From CAVQCJ01 sp963771835 (lineage in GTDB: Bacteria; Actinomycetota; Actinomycetes; Prado026): a stretch of DNA of 64,000 nucleotides. The notes under the pieces are model-generated. The model had not been told where the DNA came from, searched no databases, and saw nothing but the letters and a program-made list of their open reading frames with translations. Location: the NCBI GenBank assembly GCA_963771835.1, contig CAVYVA010000002.1:310001-374000 (forward strand), written 5' to 3'. Both the position numbers and the translations under genes were made by a program. Of this stretch, positions 1-8,967 are shown one piece after another (position 1 is the stretch's first letter; the number at the start of each line of letters is the position of its first letter).

Positions 1-47
1 GGGCTTCCGGTCGGGTACGTCGGCGCTCCGCCGACCCTGCCAGGGTC

Positions 48-1567
48 TCACGCCTTGAAGTCGGCCCCGAGGATGACGACCACGTCGGCGATGGTCTGGC
101 CCTGGTCGGTGAGCGCCACGTCACTGCTCGGCAGCCCGAGCGCCCTGGCCACGGCCTGGCCCTGCTTGACGCCGGCGTCCCCGGAGCCGGTGGGGACGAG
201 CACCAGCGAGTGCGCGTAGCCGAAGTGCCCGGCGTTGCCGCCGCTCACGTACGTGATCCCGGCCACGACGAGCTTGGTCCGCGCCTTGGCGCCCAGTCCG
301 GGGGTGCCCACGCCGTTCTGGATCACCACCCGGATCGCGCCCTGGGGTCGCTGGGCGGGCAGGGAGCCGGAGAAGCTGTTCTTGACCAGGGCGTCCGTCG
401 CCGTCGGGTCGATCAGCAGCGTGGGGGTCCCGGTGCCCAGGTCCAGGGACCGGGTGGGCAGGGTGTCGAAAGCCAGCCGGTCGCCGGTCGCGTCGCCGCG
501 CAGAGCCGCCCAGGAAGGTGTCCAGCTGCGGACGGCCGGACGGTGGCGCTGCTGTGCGCGCCGAGCGCGTTCAGCAGCGCGGCACGCGCCGCGGAGTCGG
601 CCGGCAGCTTGGGGAACAGCGCGCCGAGGACCTCGGCGAACCGGGCCAGCCTGCTCTGCTCGGGCTCCTGCGCGGCCAGGTAGGTGGCGAACGCCGCCGC
701 GGCGGCACCGGTCAGGTGCTGGTGGCCGGCCGCGGCGAGGGTCTGGGTGCCGCCGCCGCGACCGTCACGGTGACGTCGCGGTCCACGTCGACGTCCACGC
801 CGCCGACGCTGTCGACCAGCGCCGCGAGCCCGGCACCGTCGAGGACCCAGGTGCCGTCGACGGTGACCCCGATGACGTCGGACAGGGTTGCGGCCGACGA
901 GTCGGCCGACCCGCTGGCCGAGGTCGCGCCGAACGTCCCCGCGCCCGACCCGGAGGAGTCCACCGCGAGCGAGCTGGGGACGAGGGCGCCGAACCCGGTG
1001 CCCTGGGCCCGGGTGTCGTGCGCCAGGAGGACCGCCGCGACGGTCTGCCGCTGGCCGTTCACGACCTCGAGCAGGAGCGTGGTCTGCGGCCGGACGACGG
1101 TTGCCGGTGCCGCCGGGCCCGCGGAGCCGTTGCCGAGCAGGATCCGGTACCCGGCGAAAACGGCGACCGCCGCGAGCACGGCGACGAGGCCGCCCCCCAG
1201 CAGCCGGGTCCGGCGCGAGCGCCGCTTCTTCTGCTCGCGCGCCGCGCGCCGGGCCGACGAGCCGACCGGCAGCACGGGCGCCGCCTCGGCGGCCGACCCG
1301 GTGCCCACGGGGGCCGAGAAGGCGGCTGGCGTCGGGATGAGGTCCACCACCGGAGCAGGTGCGACCGGGGCCGGAGCTGCCGGGAGCCTGCACGGGAGCC
1401 TGGACGGAAGCCTGGACGGGAGCCTGGACCGGTGCCCGGACGTGGGCCGGGACCTGGACCGGGGCCGAGGTCGGCGGCGGGAACGCCGGCACGGCAGGTT
1501 CGAGGGCCCCAGTGGCGGCCCACGTCTCGTCGAGCGCCGGACCGTCCTTGCTGTGACGTCCGGGCAT
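48..1567 (-). CDS. LCP / LytR C-terminal domain protein (frame broken)
   Basis: Envelope protein of the LytR-CpsA-Psr type. The N-terminus is cytoplasmic and Pro-rich with VQAP repeats. A basic stretch and one membrane helix (GGGLVAVLAAVAVFAGY) follow, then an extracellular region with an LCP-like LVDSVGGVDVDV segment. The last 90 or so residues form a typical LytR_C domain (VIQNGVGTPGLGAKA). The family attaches polymers to peptidoglycan or binds cell-wall ligands; I cannot confirm the catalytic Arg residues. The start overlaps the nadD stop (shared ATGA), so the two are translationally coupled. As read, the frame changes near 1380, 735 and 515, so no single ORF covers the protein. All three segments are clearly coding, which points to sequence errors or recent decay. 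Confidence 0.7.
1382..1429 (-). repeat. 12-bp tandem repeat, four units, encoding VQAP
   Basis: Four near-identical 12-bp units (plus-strand GGGAGCCTGGAC with single changes) lie in the N-terminal part of the LytR-type gene and encode VQAPVQASVQAP-type cytoplasmic repeats. The first apparent frame change of the gene lies right beside them, so slippage or misassembly at the repeat is plausible. Confidence 0.8.
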
Positions 1568-2172
1568 CAGGCCTGACCGCCTTCCAGGCGGTAGAGGCCA
1601 CTCTTGGCGATGTACTGCACGACTCCGTCCGGCACGAGATACCAGATCGGCTGATTAAGCCCCACCCTTTCGCGACAATCGCTGCTGGATATCGCCAGGG
1701 CCGGGATCTCGACCAGGCTGACCCGCCCGTTCGGCAGCCCCGGGTCGGTCAGCAGGTGCCCGGGACGGGTCACCCCGACGAAGTGGGCCATGGTCGCGAT
1801 CCGGTCGGCGTCCCGCCAGGACAGGATCTGGCCGAGGGCGTCCGCGCCGGTGATGAAGTACATCTCGACGTCGTCGCCGCGCTCGGCCCGCAGGTCGGTG
1901 AGGGTGTCGATCGTGTACGTGGGCCCGTCCCGGTCCAGGTCGACCCGGCTCACGCTGAACCGGGGGTTCGAGGCGGTGGCGATCACGGTCATGAGGTACC
2001 GGTGCTCGGCGGCGGTCACCCGCCGCCCCGTCTTCTGCCAGGGCTCCCCGGTGGGCACGAACACGACCTCGTCCAGCTCGAACCGGGCCGCCACCTCGCT
2101 GGCGGCGACCAGGTGCCCGTGGTGCACGGGGTCGAACGTGCCGCCCATCACGCCGAGCCGACGCGCTGCCAT
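1567..2172 (-). CDS. nadD: nicotinate-nucleotide adenylyltransferase NadD
   Basis: Transfers AMP from ATP to nicotinate mononucleotide to give deamido-NAD, the second-last step of NAD synthesis. The nucleotidyltransferase signature GGTFDPVHHGHL is at residues 10-21, and the C-terminal ISSSDCRERV matches the ISSTxIR motif with a substitution. At 201 aa it has the usual family length. In Actinobacteria nadD normally follows proA and precedes a LytR_C gene and rsfS. Here the downstream LytR_C neighbour is kept, with a 4-bp overlap, but about 5.5 kb of other genes separate it from proA. Starts with ATG. Confidence 0.95.
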   Translation of the reverse strand: MAARRLGVMGGTFDPVHHGHLVAASEVAARFELDEVVFVPTGEPWQKTGRRVTAAEHRYLMTVIATASNPRFSVSRVDLDRDGPTYTIDTLTDLRAERGDDVEMYFITGADALGQILSWRDADRIATMAHFVGVTRPGHLLTDPGLPNGRVSLVEIPALAISSSDCRERVGLNQPIWYLVPDGVVQYIAKSGLYRLEGGQA

Positions 2173-2222
2173 CCGAGCAGGCTAACCGCGGGGGCGGCCC
2201 GATCCCGGACAGCCGCGCCCGG

Positions 2223-3140
2223 CTACGGCGCCAGCCGCTCCTGGCCCGCGTAGACCGTCACCCGGCCGGCGCGGGCGAAGGCGGCCAGGGTGAGCCCGAA
2301 CTCGCGCGCCACCTTCACCGCCAGCGACGACGGCGCCGACACCGCGACCAGCGCCACGACGCCGGCTCCCACGGCCTTCTGGCAGAGCTCGTACGAGGCG
2401 CGCCCGCTCACCACGAGCACGTGGCCGTGCAGCGGGAGCCGATCGGCGAGCAACGCCCAGCCGACCACCTTGTCCACCGCGTTGTGCCGCCCCACGTCCT
2501 CCCGCACGACCAGCGGCTCGCCGGTCACCGCGTCGAACAGCCCCGCTGCGTGCAGCCCGCCGGTGCGCTCGAACACCGACTGCCGCTCGCCGAGCCGCTC
2601 GGGCAGCGACGCGAGCAGGTGCGGGTCGAGCGGTGGTCCCACCGGCGCCTGGTGGTAGCCGCGGCCGTGGAGGTCGTCCAGGGTCTCCCGGCCGCAGACA
2701 CCGCACGCGCTGGAGACCAGGAACGGCCGCGAACCGCCCGGATCGGCGCCCGGGTCGACCAGGTCGACCGTGACCACGTTGAAGCGCTCGTCCGGGTCGA
2801 GCTCGACGTCGGTGCAGTAGCGCACCCCGCGGACGTCGTCGTGACCGGTGAGGAGCCCTTCGCTGAGCAGCCAGCCGACGGCCAGCTCGAAGTCCGCGCC
2901 CGGCGTCCGCATGGTGACCGCGACCCGCCGCTGGCCGACCCGGACCTCGAGCGGCTCCTCGGTGGCCAGGTGGTCCTCGCGGGGCACCCCGCCCCCGCCT
3001 GGCTCGAACAGGACCGTGCGCACCCGGGTGACCGGCCCGGGCCGGCGCGGCTGCTCGTCGACGGGTTCCTGGTCTTCGTTGCCGGCCGGCGCCCCACCAG
3101 CCCCGTCCGTCCCACCGGCACCAGCCGCGATCTCGGCCAT
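2223..3140 (-). CDS. fdhD: formate dehydrogenase accessory sulfurtransferase FdhD
   Basis: FdhD carries sulfur from an IscS-type desulfurase to the molybdenum cofactor of formate dehydrogenase, making the enzyme active. The conserved Cys pair SACGVCG lies near residue 140 and the family motif EDVGRHNAVDKVVG near residue 215, followed by SGRASYELCQKA. The protein is 305 aa, slightly long because of an acidic, Gly-rich N-terminal extension of about 35 residues, so a later start is possible. No formate dehydrogenase gene is in the window. The gene diverges from the CAP protein gene. Confidence 0.93.
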   Translation of the reverse strand: MAEIAAGAGGTDGAGGAPAGNEDQEPVDEQPRRPGPVTRVRTVLFEPGGGGVPREDHLATEEPLEVRVGQRRVAVTMRTPGADFELAVGWLLSEGLLTGHDDVRGVRYCTDVELDPDERFNVVTVDLVDPGADPGGSRPFLVSSACGVCGRETLDDLHGRGYHQAPVGPPLDPHLLASLPERLGERQSVFERTGGLHAAGLFDAVTGEPLVVREDVGRHNAVDKVVGWALLADRLPLHGHVLVVSGRASYELCQKAVGAGVVALVAVSAPSSLAVKVAREFGLTLAAFARAGRVTVYAGQERLAP

Positions 3141-3269
3141 GCCGACAACCTAACCCGGCTGCGGAGCCTGCGTTCGGGAGGCCGGAGGTTCAGGTCCGGC
3201 GAGAAGGTGTCGAACCGGTAACGACGTGGGTAGGTTGTGCGTCCAGTCGAGTCTCCCGGGAGTCGTTGC

Positions 3270-4145
3270 GTGATCAGTTCGTGGCAGCGTGCACGCACGT
3301 ACGTGCTCGCGACCCTGCTGGCTACCCTGGCCGCGCCGGTGCTCGCCGGCGCGCTGGCGGTCCCGGCCTCGGCGTCGGTCCCCTCGTTCGAGTCCAAGCT
3401 CCTGTCGCTGACGAACGCCGACCGGGCCAGGCACGGGCTGGCCCCGCTGCAGAGCTCGAGCACGTTGGTGTCGATCGCCAGGGCCTGGTCGAACCACATG
3501 GCCGCGACCGGTCAGCTCGCCCACAACCCGTCGCTGGCCAGCCAGGTGAGCGGCTGGTCCTCGTTGGGCGAGAACGCCGCGGTCGCCGCGTCGGCGACCC
3601 AGGCCGAGTCGTTGTTCATGGCCAGCGCCGGGCACCGGGCGAACATCCTGAACCGCAGCTACAACAAGGTCGGCATCGGCGTCACCGTCGGCAAGAACGG
3701 GAACTACTGGTTCACGATCGACTTCGAGCAGACCTCCGGCTACCACGCGCCCGCGACCACCGCGCCCAAGCCGGTCAAGCACACGACGACCCACGTCACG
3801 CACACGTCGTCGACGGCCGCGGCGCGCGCGGCAAGGGCGGCCAGGGCGTCCAGGTCGGCGGTGCGCGGCGCGGTCCCCGCTGCCAAGGTCGCCGTGGTCC
3901 CGGCCGCGTCGCCGGCGGCTGCGGCCCTGACCGCCCGGCTCGCGGCCCTCGACGCACGCAGCGCGGCCGCCGGCATCTTCCCGGCCGGCGCCTTCGATGC
4001 GCCGACGGCGCCCGCCGCCGGACGGGTGCCCGCCGCCGTGTCAATGATCGTGTGCGGCGGCCTCGCAGTCACGCTGCTGGCAGGCCTGGCTACGGCTCGC
4101 CCGTCCCGGCTGCGCAACCCGTTCAGGCGGGCAGCAGGCGGGTGA
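3270..4145 (+). CDS. secreted CAP-domain (SCP/PR1) protein with C-terminal membrane anchor
   Basis: The protein starts at GTG 3270, behind a GGGAG ribosome site; an earlier in-frame GTG at 3237 is less likely. A signal peptide (LATLLATLAAPVLAGALAVPASA) is followed by a CAP domain of about 120 residues carrying QLAHNPSL, SLGENAAVA, AGHRANILN and VGIGVTV, the usual His/Glu cavity motifs. An Ala-rich, basic linker then leads to a final hydrophobic helix (IVCGGLAVTLLAGLA) and an Arg-rich tail, so it is likely held at the membrane facing out. CAP proteins of bacteria are mostly of unknown substrate, some being proteases or ligand binders. Its 3' end overlaps that of the convergent VWA gene by about 20 bp. 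Confidence 0.85.
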   Translation: MISSWQRARTYVLATLLATLAAPVLAGALAVPASASVPSFESKLLSLTNADRARHGLAPLQSSSTLVSIARAWSNHMAATGQLAHNPSLASQVSGWSSLGENAAVAASATQAESLFMASAGHRANILNRSYNKVGIGVTVGKNGNYWFTIDFEQTSGYHAPATTAPKPVKHTTTHVTHTSSTAAARAARAARASRSAVRGAVPAAKVAVVPAASPAAAALTARLAALDARSAAAGIFPAGAFDAPTAPAAGRVPAAVSMIVCGGLAVTLLAGLATARPSRLRNPFRRAAGG

Positions 4146-5508
4146 CGAACCGCTCCAGCTGAGCGACCGTCCGGCACTCCACCATCTCGACCACCTCGGC
4201 GTAGCGCGGCGCGGCCGAGTCGCCGCCACCCCACTGTCCGCGCGGCTCCGGGTTCAGCCAGTACGTGTGCCGGGCCGCGCCGGCCAGCCGGCGCAGGGTG
4301 GCCAGACCCGGATCGCGGTAGTTCGTGCGGCCGTCGCCGAGGATCAGCAGCGACGCCGCCGGGGTGACCGCCGAGGCGTACCGCTGCGCGAACTCCTCGA
4401 AGGCGTGCCCGTAGTCGGAGTGCCCGTCGAACCAGACCAGCCGGGCGTCCCGGTTGATCCGCGACAGCGCGTCCGGGAGGTCGTCCGCGAGGTCGAGGAA
4501 CCGGGTCACCTCGTCGCAGCCGTCCACGAACGCGAACGCCCGCACCTTGGCGAACTGCTCGTGCAGCGCCCAGGTGAGCATGAGCGTGAACCCGGCGAAC
4601 GAGGACACCGAGCCGGAGAGGTCGCACAGCAGGACCAGCTCGGGCCGGTGCGGTCGCCGCGTCCGGTGCCGGGTCACCACCGGGACTCCCCCGGTGCCCA
4701 TGGAGGCTCGGATGGTCCGGCGGACGTCCAGGCGGCCGCTGCGGCCGGTCCGCCGCCTGGCCGCCAGCCGGGTGGCGAGGCGTCGGGCCAGCGGGTGCAC
4801 GGCGCGGCGCAGCGCCGCCAGGTCGTCCCGGGACGCGCGCAGGAACTCGACCTGGTCCAGCAGCGGCGGTGCCGAGGTCCTGGCCACGGCCTGCGGCCCA
4901 CGATCTTCCGCCAGCCGGCGGCGCACGTCCGCGTCGACGAAGCGGGAGAACGTCGCCACCCGCCCGCGGACGAGCCGGCGGGCGACCTCCTCGTCGAAGG
5001 GCGAGACGGCGTCCGAACCGGCGGAGCGGTCCAGGAGGGCGGCCGCCACCCCGGCCACCAGCGTGTCCGGCGACAGAGCACGCAGGACCCGGTACCCGAA
5101 GTACGCCTGCCGGCCCGGGCTGGTCTCGGCCCGGCCGAGTGCGCCGACCGAAGCCACGGCGACACCGCGCAGGGCACCGTCGTCCCCGGCGAGCAGGGCG
5201 AGACGGAGCTGCGCGCGCAGCTCACCGCGCAGGTCGGCGCCGGAGCCGTCGGTCGGCCCGGGAGCGCCCGACTCCCCGGTGACCGCCGGGAACCACAGGT
5301 CGAAGAGCGTGTCGAACGTCGGCCGGTGCGCCGACCGCTTGACCAGCGTGGCGGCCAGGCCGGCCCGCAGCGCGTCGCGGTCCAGCAGCTCGAGGGCGCC
5401 GAGCACGCGCGCCGCCTCGACGGTCTCCGCCGGTGATGCGGGCAGCCCGGCGACCCGCAGCGCCTCGGTGAGGCCGACGAGGCGGTCGAGCAGCGCAGTG
5501 GCCGTCAG
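4123..5508 (-). CDS. CoxE-like VWA domain protein
   Basis: Large N-terminal helical region followed by a von Willebrand A domain with an intact metal site (LLCDLSGSVSSF, then DGRTN). Proteins of this class (PF05762) usually work with a MoxR AAA ATPase in assembling metalloenzymes such as CO dehydrogenase. No MoxR gene is visible here. The clear ORF from GTG 5406 lacks about 34 residues that read well upstream (LLDRLVGLTEALRVAGLP); the only start found for them is a CTG at 5508 that overlaps the stop of the small membrane cistron as CTGA. The start is therefore uncertain. Confidence 0.8.
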   Translation of the reverse strand: MTATALLDRLVGLTEALRVAGLPASPAETVEAARVLGALELLDRDALRAGLAATLVKRSAHRPTFDTLFDLWFPAVTGESGAPGPTDGSGADLRGELRAQLRLALLAGDDGALRGVAVASVGALGRAETSPGRQAYFGYRVLRALSPDTLVAGVAAALLDRSAGSDAVSPFDEEVARRLVRGRVATFSRFVDADVRRRLAEDRGPQAVARTSAPPLLDQVEFLRASRDDLAALRRAVHPLARRLATRLAARRRTGRSGRLDVRRTIRASMGTGGVPVVTRHRTRRPHRPELVLLCDLSGSVSSFAGFTLMLTWALHEQFAKVRAFAFVDGCDEVTRFLDLADDLPDALSRINRDARLVWFDGHSDYGHAFEEFAQRYASAVTPAASLLILGDGRTNYRDPGLATLRRLAGAARHTYWLNPEPRGQWGGGDSAAPRYAEVVEMVECRTVAQLERFVTRLLPA

Positions 5509-5645
5509 CGGTCCTTGTTGAACCGGGTGACGATGAACAGGGCGAGCAGCAGGGTGCCGAGGGCCACGAGCCCGAGCACGGCCGGCGCGGGGGTGGGGTT
5601 CTCCGTCGTGGACTCGGCCAGCAACGCCGCGATCGCACTCGTCAT
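5505..5645 (-). CDS. 46-aa single-pass membrane protein
   Basis: ATG 5645 opens a 46-codon frame: a short polar N-terminus, a helix (AVLGLVALGTLLLALFIVT) and a basic end RFNKDR. The reading frame matches a small membrane protein and not a shadow, since the codons end in G or C and its stop is fused to the start region of the VWA gene. Function unknown; position suggests it is co-translated with the CoxE-like protein. Confidence 0.6.
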   Translation of the reverse strand: MTSAIAALLAESTTENPTPAPAVLGLVALGTLLLALFIVTRFNKDR

Positions 5646-5655
5646 GGCCGGGAGC

Positions 5656-6138
5656 CTAACGTCGCAGCCGGGCCGGATCCACGTGCAGCGCCCAGTGGAG
5701 CCGTTCGCGCCGGACCCGTTCGGCGTTCATCGCGATCCACACGCACAGGGCGGCCAGCGGTAGCTCGACGACGAGGGCGGTGAGCAAGGCCGCGCTCGCC
5801 CCGGTCCGGGTGCTCGCCGTGGTCACGTCGAACCACGCGTCCACGATGAGCAGCGTCGCCGACGCGACGGCCGGCAGCTCCACGTGGTCCAGACCCCGCC
5901 ACGCGGTCCAGCCGGTGCGGGCCAGGGCCAGCGCCAGCATCAGGTCGAACCCGACCCACGCCAGCCGGTAGTGCTCGGACAGGTCCCGGCTGGGCAGCCG
6001 CAGCCACAGGAACACGATCCACGGCAGCGTCACCGCGGCCAGCACGAAGAACACCGGCCCCACCCAGCCGGGCACCGGCCGGCCGGGATCCGGCGGCGCT
6101 GCGGCAGGCCCGTCGACGGAGTCGCTCGGCCCGGCCAT
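5656..6138 (-). CDS. four-helix membrane protein, unknown
   Basis: 160-aa integral membrane protein with about four helices (for example GPVFFVLAAVTLPWIVFLWL and LLTALVVELPLAALCVWIA) and a basic C-terminal tail. The start is set at ATG 6138 (MAGPSDSV); an upstream ATG at 6171 would run into the divergent gene. It lies 10 bp before the 46-aa cistron and the VWA gene and probably shares their transcript. Similar small membrane proteins are common in Actinobacteria, but I do not recognise a named family. Confidence 0.75.
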   Translation of the reverse strand: MAGPSDSVDGPAAAPPDPGRPVPGWVGPVFFVLAAVTLPWIVFLWLRLPSRDLSEHYRLAWVGFDLMLALALARTGWTAWRGLDHVELPAVASATLLIVDAWFDVTTASTRTGASAALLTALVVELPLAALCVWIAMNAERVRRERLHWALHVDPARLRR

Positions 6139-6214
6139 TTCCGCAGCGTACAAACGGATGAACGCGAGCACGACTCCGGCGGACGGCCGGGGCGGTCCTG
6201 GTACCGTCCCCGCC

Positions 6215-7618
6215 GTGAGCGTCGGCCAGGGGGGCGGCTCGCCGGCGGCGCCAGGCGGGCCCGAGCCGGCGTCGGACCCGTACGCCTACCCTCCGGTCTA
6301 TCGGCCGGCGTACCCGGCGCTGCCGGACCACCTGGCGTACCGCGGCTCCCCGACCACGACGAACCCCGGGTACGGGGCCTACCCGACCTACCCCGGCTAC
6401 CCCGGTTACCCCGGTTACCCCAGCTACCCAGCTGCGCCGCCGAAGCGCGGACGCGGGCTGCTGGTCGGGCTCGTCGCCTCGCTGGTCGTGCTCGTCCTCC
6501 TCGCCGCGATCGTCGGCGTGAACCGTTCGCACCGGACGAACAGCGCGGCCGACAACGCCGCGCTCGCGGTCTCCCGGGCCAAGATCCTCGCCGAGCTCCC
6601 CCGCCTGCAGGCCTGGATCGCGTCCGACCGCGGCCTGGCGTGGAAGAAGTCGGTGAACCCGGAGGTGCTCTCCGACGCCGACTTCGTGGCCGCGCTGGAC
6701 AGCGGCGGCGGCTCGGATCCGACGCAGCTGCCCGGCGACCCGGACGACATCGGCACGACGTTCGCGGCGATGGGGCTCGTCCCGGACGCCGACTCGTTCT
6801 ACAACGCGGACCGGTCCGCGACCACGTCGGACGTCGTCGGCTTCTACAACAACGACAGCGGACGGCTGGTCGTGCGCGGGACCACGTGGACGCCGTCGAT
6901 GGAGTACACGCTGGTGCACGAGCTCACCCACGCGCTGCAGGACCAGAACTTCGACCTGGGCCGCCTCGACGCGTCCGCGCGCACCGACGACGAGACGATC
7001 CTTACCACCCGGGCCCTCGTCGAGGGTGACGCCGAGCGGGTCGCCGACGACTACTACGACGAGCAGAGCACCGCCTGGCAGGACCAGGTGGACGCGGACC
7101 AGGGCTCGGCCCCGGCCTCGTCGGCGCCGATCGTCGACGTCTTCGAGGGGATCCCCTATGCGTTCGGGGAGCAGTTCGTCGACGGGCTCGTGAAGGCCGG
7201 CGGCAACGCCGCGGTGGACAAGGCGTTCCGAACCCCGCCGGCCACGTCGGCACAGATCCTGCACCCGGCGCAGTGGCTCGACGGGTCGCTGCCGGCGCCG
7301 ACCCGCCCGCCGACGCCGAAGGCGCCGCCCGGGGACGTCGCGGACATCGGGGTCCTGGGCCAGCTGGGGCTGTGGGCCGCGGTCGACGCCGCGCACCCGC
7401 ATCGCGTCGACACGGCCAAGCTCGACGGATGGGCCGGCGACTCGTACGTGTCGACGGACGGCGGCTCGGGAACCTGCTTCGTCGACGACGCCACCTTCAC
7501 CAGCGCCGCGACCAGGACCACCGCCGTGCAGTTCCTCGAGTCGTGGACCGACGCCCAGCACATCAAGGTTCAGCTCCAGGGCACCGCCGGCCTGCGCCTG
7601 TCGGCCTGCCAGAGCTGA
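6215..7618 (+). CDS. membrane-anchored HExxH (zinc peptidase-like) protein
   Basis: Cytoplasmic N-terminus rich in Pro, Tyr and Gly with YPG repeats, one membrane helix (GLLVGLVASLVVLVLLAAIVG), then a large extracellular domain. That domain has LVHELTHALQDQNFDL near residue 234, a zinc-type HExxH, and a later EGDAERV that could supply the third ligand. GTG 6215 is taken as start; an in-frame ATG at 6158 is possible, and neither has a good ribosome site. Actinobacterial proteins of this layout are annotated as hypothetical or as zinc metallopeptidases. The substrate is unknown. The gene converges on proA. Confidence 0.75.
   Translation: MSVGQGGGSPAAPGGPEPASDPYAYPPVYRPAYPALPDHLAYRGSPTTTNPGYGAYPTYPGYPGYPGYPSYPAAPPKRGRGLLVGLVASLVVLVLLAAIVGVNRSHRTNSAADNAALAVSRAKILAELPRLQAWIASDRGLAWKKSVNPEVLSDADFVAALDSGGGSDPTQLPGDPDDIGTTFAAMGLVPDADSFYNADRSATTSDVVGFYNNDSGRLVVRGTTWTPSMEYTLVHELTHALQDQNFDLGRLDASARTDDETILTTRALVEGDAERVADDYYDEQSTAWQDQVDADQGSAPASSAPIVDVFEGIPYAFGEQFVDGLVKAGGNAAVDKAFRTPPATSAQILHPAQWLDGSLPAPTRPPTPKAPPGDVADIGVLGQLGLWAAVDAAHPHRVDTAKLDGWAGDSYVSTDGGSGTCFVDDATFTSAATRTTAVQFLESWTDAQHIKVQLQGTAGLRLSACQS
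6389..6424 (+). repeat. 9-bp tandem repeat encoding YPG
   Basis: Four consecutive 9-bp units (TACCCCGGC/T) in the N-terminal coding part of the HExxH gene give YPGYPGYPGYPS. Such Tyr-Pro-Gly tails occur in actinobacterial membrane proteins and are usually disordered. Confidence 0.8.
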
Positions 7619-7640
7619 CCCCGGTCGCCCCAGGGCCGAC

Positions 7641-8954
7641 CTAGCCGCGGATGTGGCCGTCGCCGACGACCACGTACGTGGTCGTGGTCAGCTCGGGCAG
7701 GCCCATCGGCCCGCGCGCGTGCAGCTTCTGCGTCGAGATCCCGATCTCGGCGCCGAAGCCGAACTCGCCGCCGTCGGTGAAGCGCGTCGACGCGTTCACC
7801 ATCACGGCAGCCGCATCGACGCCGGCCACGAACCTGCGCACCGCCGTCTCGCTGTCGGCGACGATGGCCTCGGTGTGCCCGCTGCCGTACCGGCGGATGT
7901 GCGTCAGCGCGGCATCGATCGAGTCGACGACCCCGGCCGCGATGTCCAGGGAGTAGTACTCGGCGAACCAGTCCTCCTCGGTGACGGACTCGAACGCGGC
8001 GCCGGCGGACCGCGCGTACGGCTCGATGCGCGCGTCGCCGTGCACGGTGACCCCAGCCTCGCGCAGCGCCGCCAGCGCGGCCGGCAGGAACGTGCCCGCC
8101 AGGTCCGCGTGCACCAGGAACGTCTCGGCGGCGTTGCACACGCTGGTCCGCTGCGCCTTGGAGTTGACCAGGATCGCGACCGCCTTCGGCACGTCGGCCG
8201 ACGCGTCGACGTAGACGTGGCAGTTCCCGATGCCGGTCTCGATCACCGGGACCGTCGAGCCCTCGACCACGCTGCGGATCAGTCCCGCGCCGCCGCGCGG
8301 GATCAGCACGTCGACCAGGCCCCGGGCGGTCATCAGGTGCCGGACGGAGTCGTGCGAAGTCCCGGGGACCAGCTGGACCGCGTCCCGCGGCAGCCCGGCG
8401 GAGGCCAGGGCCTCCTGCATGACCGCGACCAGGGCGGTGTTCGTGCGGTACGCCGAGGACGAGCCGCGCAGCAGCACGGCGTTGCCGCTCTTGAGGCAGA
8501 GCCCGGCGGCGTCCACGGTGACGTTGGGGCGGGCCTCGTACACGATGCCGACCACGCCCAGCGGGACGCGGACCTGGCGCAGCTCGAGCCCGTTGGCCAG
8601 CCGCGAGCCGCGGACCACGTCGCCGACCGGGTCGGGCAGGTCGGCCACGTCCCGCAGCGCGGCCGACACGTCCGCGATGCGGTCGGCGGTCAGCGTGAGC
8701 CGGTCGACCAGACCGGCCTGGGTACCGTCGGCGACGGCGAGCGCCACGTCCTCGGCGTTCGCGGCGACGATGTCGAGGGCCTGCTTGTCGAGCGCGTCGG
8801 CCATGGCGACCAGCGCCGCGTCCTTGACGGCGCGCGGCAGGGCCGCGAGCGCGACCGCGGCGGCCCGGGCCCTCGTCGCGCACGCCAGCACGGCGGAGCG
8901 CTCCTCGTCCGGGGGCTCGGGCGGACCGCAGTCCCCGGGTGCGACGGTGTCCAT
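7641..8954 (-). CDS. proA: glutamate-5-semialdehyde dehydrogenase ProA
   Basis: Reduces gamma-glutamyl phosphate to glutamate-5-semialdehyde with NADPH, second step of proline synthesis. At 437 aa it is of normal length. The aldehyde dehydrogenase fold shows GVVGIVYEARPNVTVDA, LRGSSSA, and the catalytic Cys in AQRTSVCNAAETFLVH. The C-terminus FGFGAEIGISTQKLHARGPMGL is typical of the family. It forms one transcription unit with proB, the 139-aa gene and obg; only 13 bp separate it from the 139-aa gene. Confidence 0.96.
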   Translation of the reverse strand: MDTVAPGDCGPPEPPDEERSAVLACATRARAAAVALAALPRAVKDAALVAMADALDKQALDIVAANAEDVALAVADGTQAGLVDRLTLTADRIADVSAALRDVADLPDPVGDVVRGSRLANGLELRQVRVPLGVVGIVYEARPNVTVDAAGLCLKSGNAVLLRGSSSAYRTNTALVAVMQEALASAGLPRDAVQLVPGTSHDSVRHLMTARGLVDVLIPRGGAGLIRSVVEGSTVPVIETGIGNCHVYVDASADVPKAVAILVNSKAQRTSVCNAAETFLVHADLAGTFLPAALAALREAGVTVHGDARIEPYARSAGAAFESVTEEDWFAEYYSLDIAAGVVDSIDAALTHIRRYGSGHTEAIVADSETAVRRFVAGVDAAAVMVNASTRFTDGGEFGFGAEIGISTQKLHARGPMGLPELTTTTYVVVGDGHIRG

Positions 8955-8967
8955 CGGACCAGGGTAG

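Noticed and set aside
235..2253. 672-aa plus-strand ORF opposite LytR_C and nadD
   Set aside because: Long open antisense frames are normal at this GC content; the composition is Arg/Pro/Gly-rich with no domain, while nadD is certain on the other strand.
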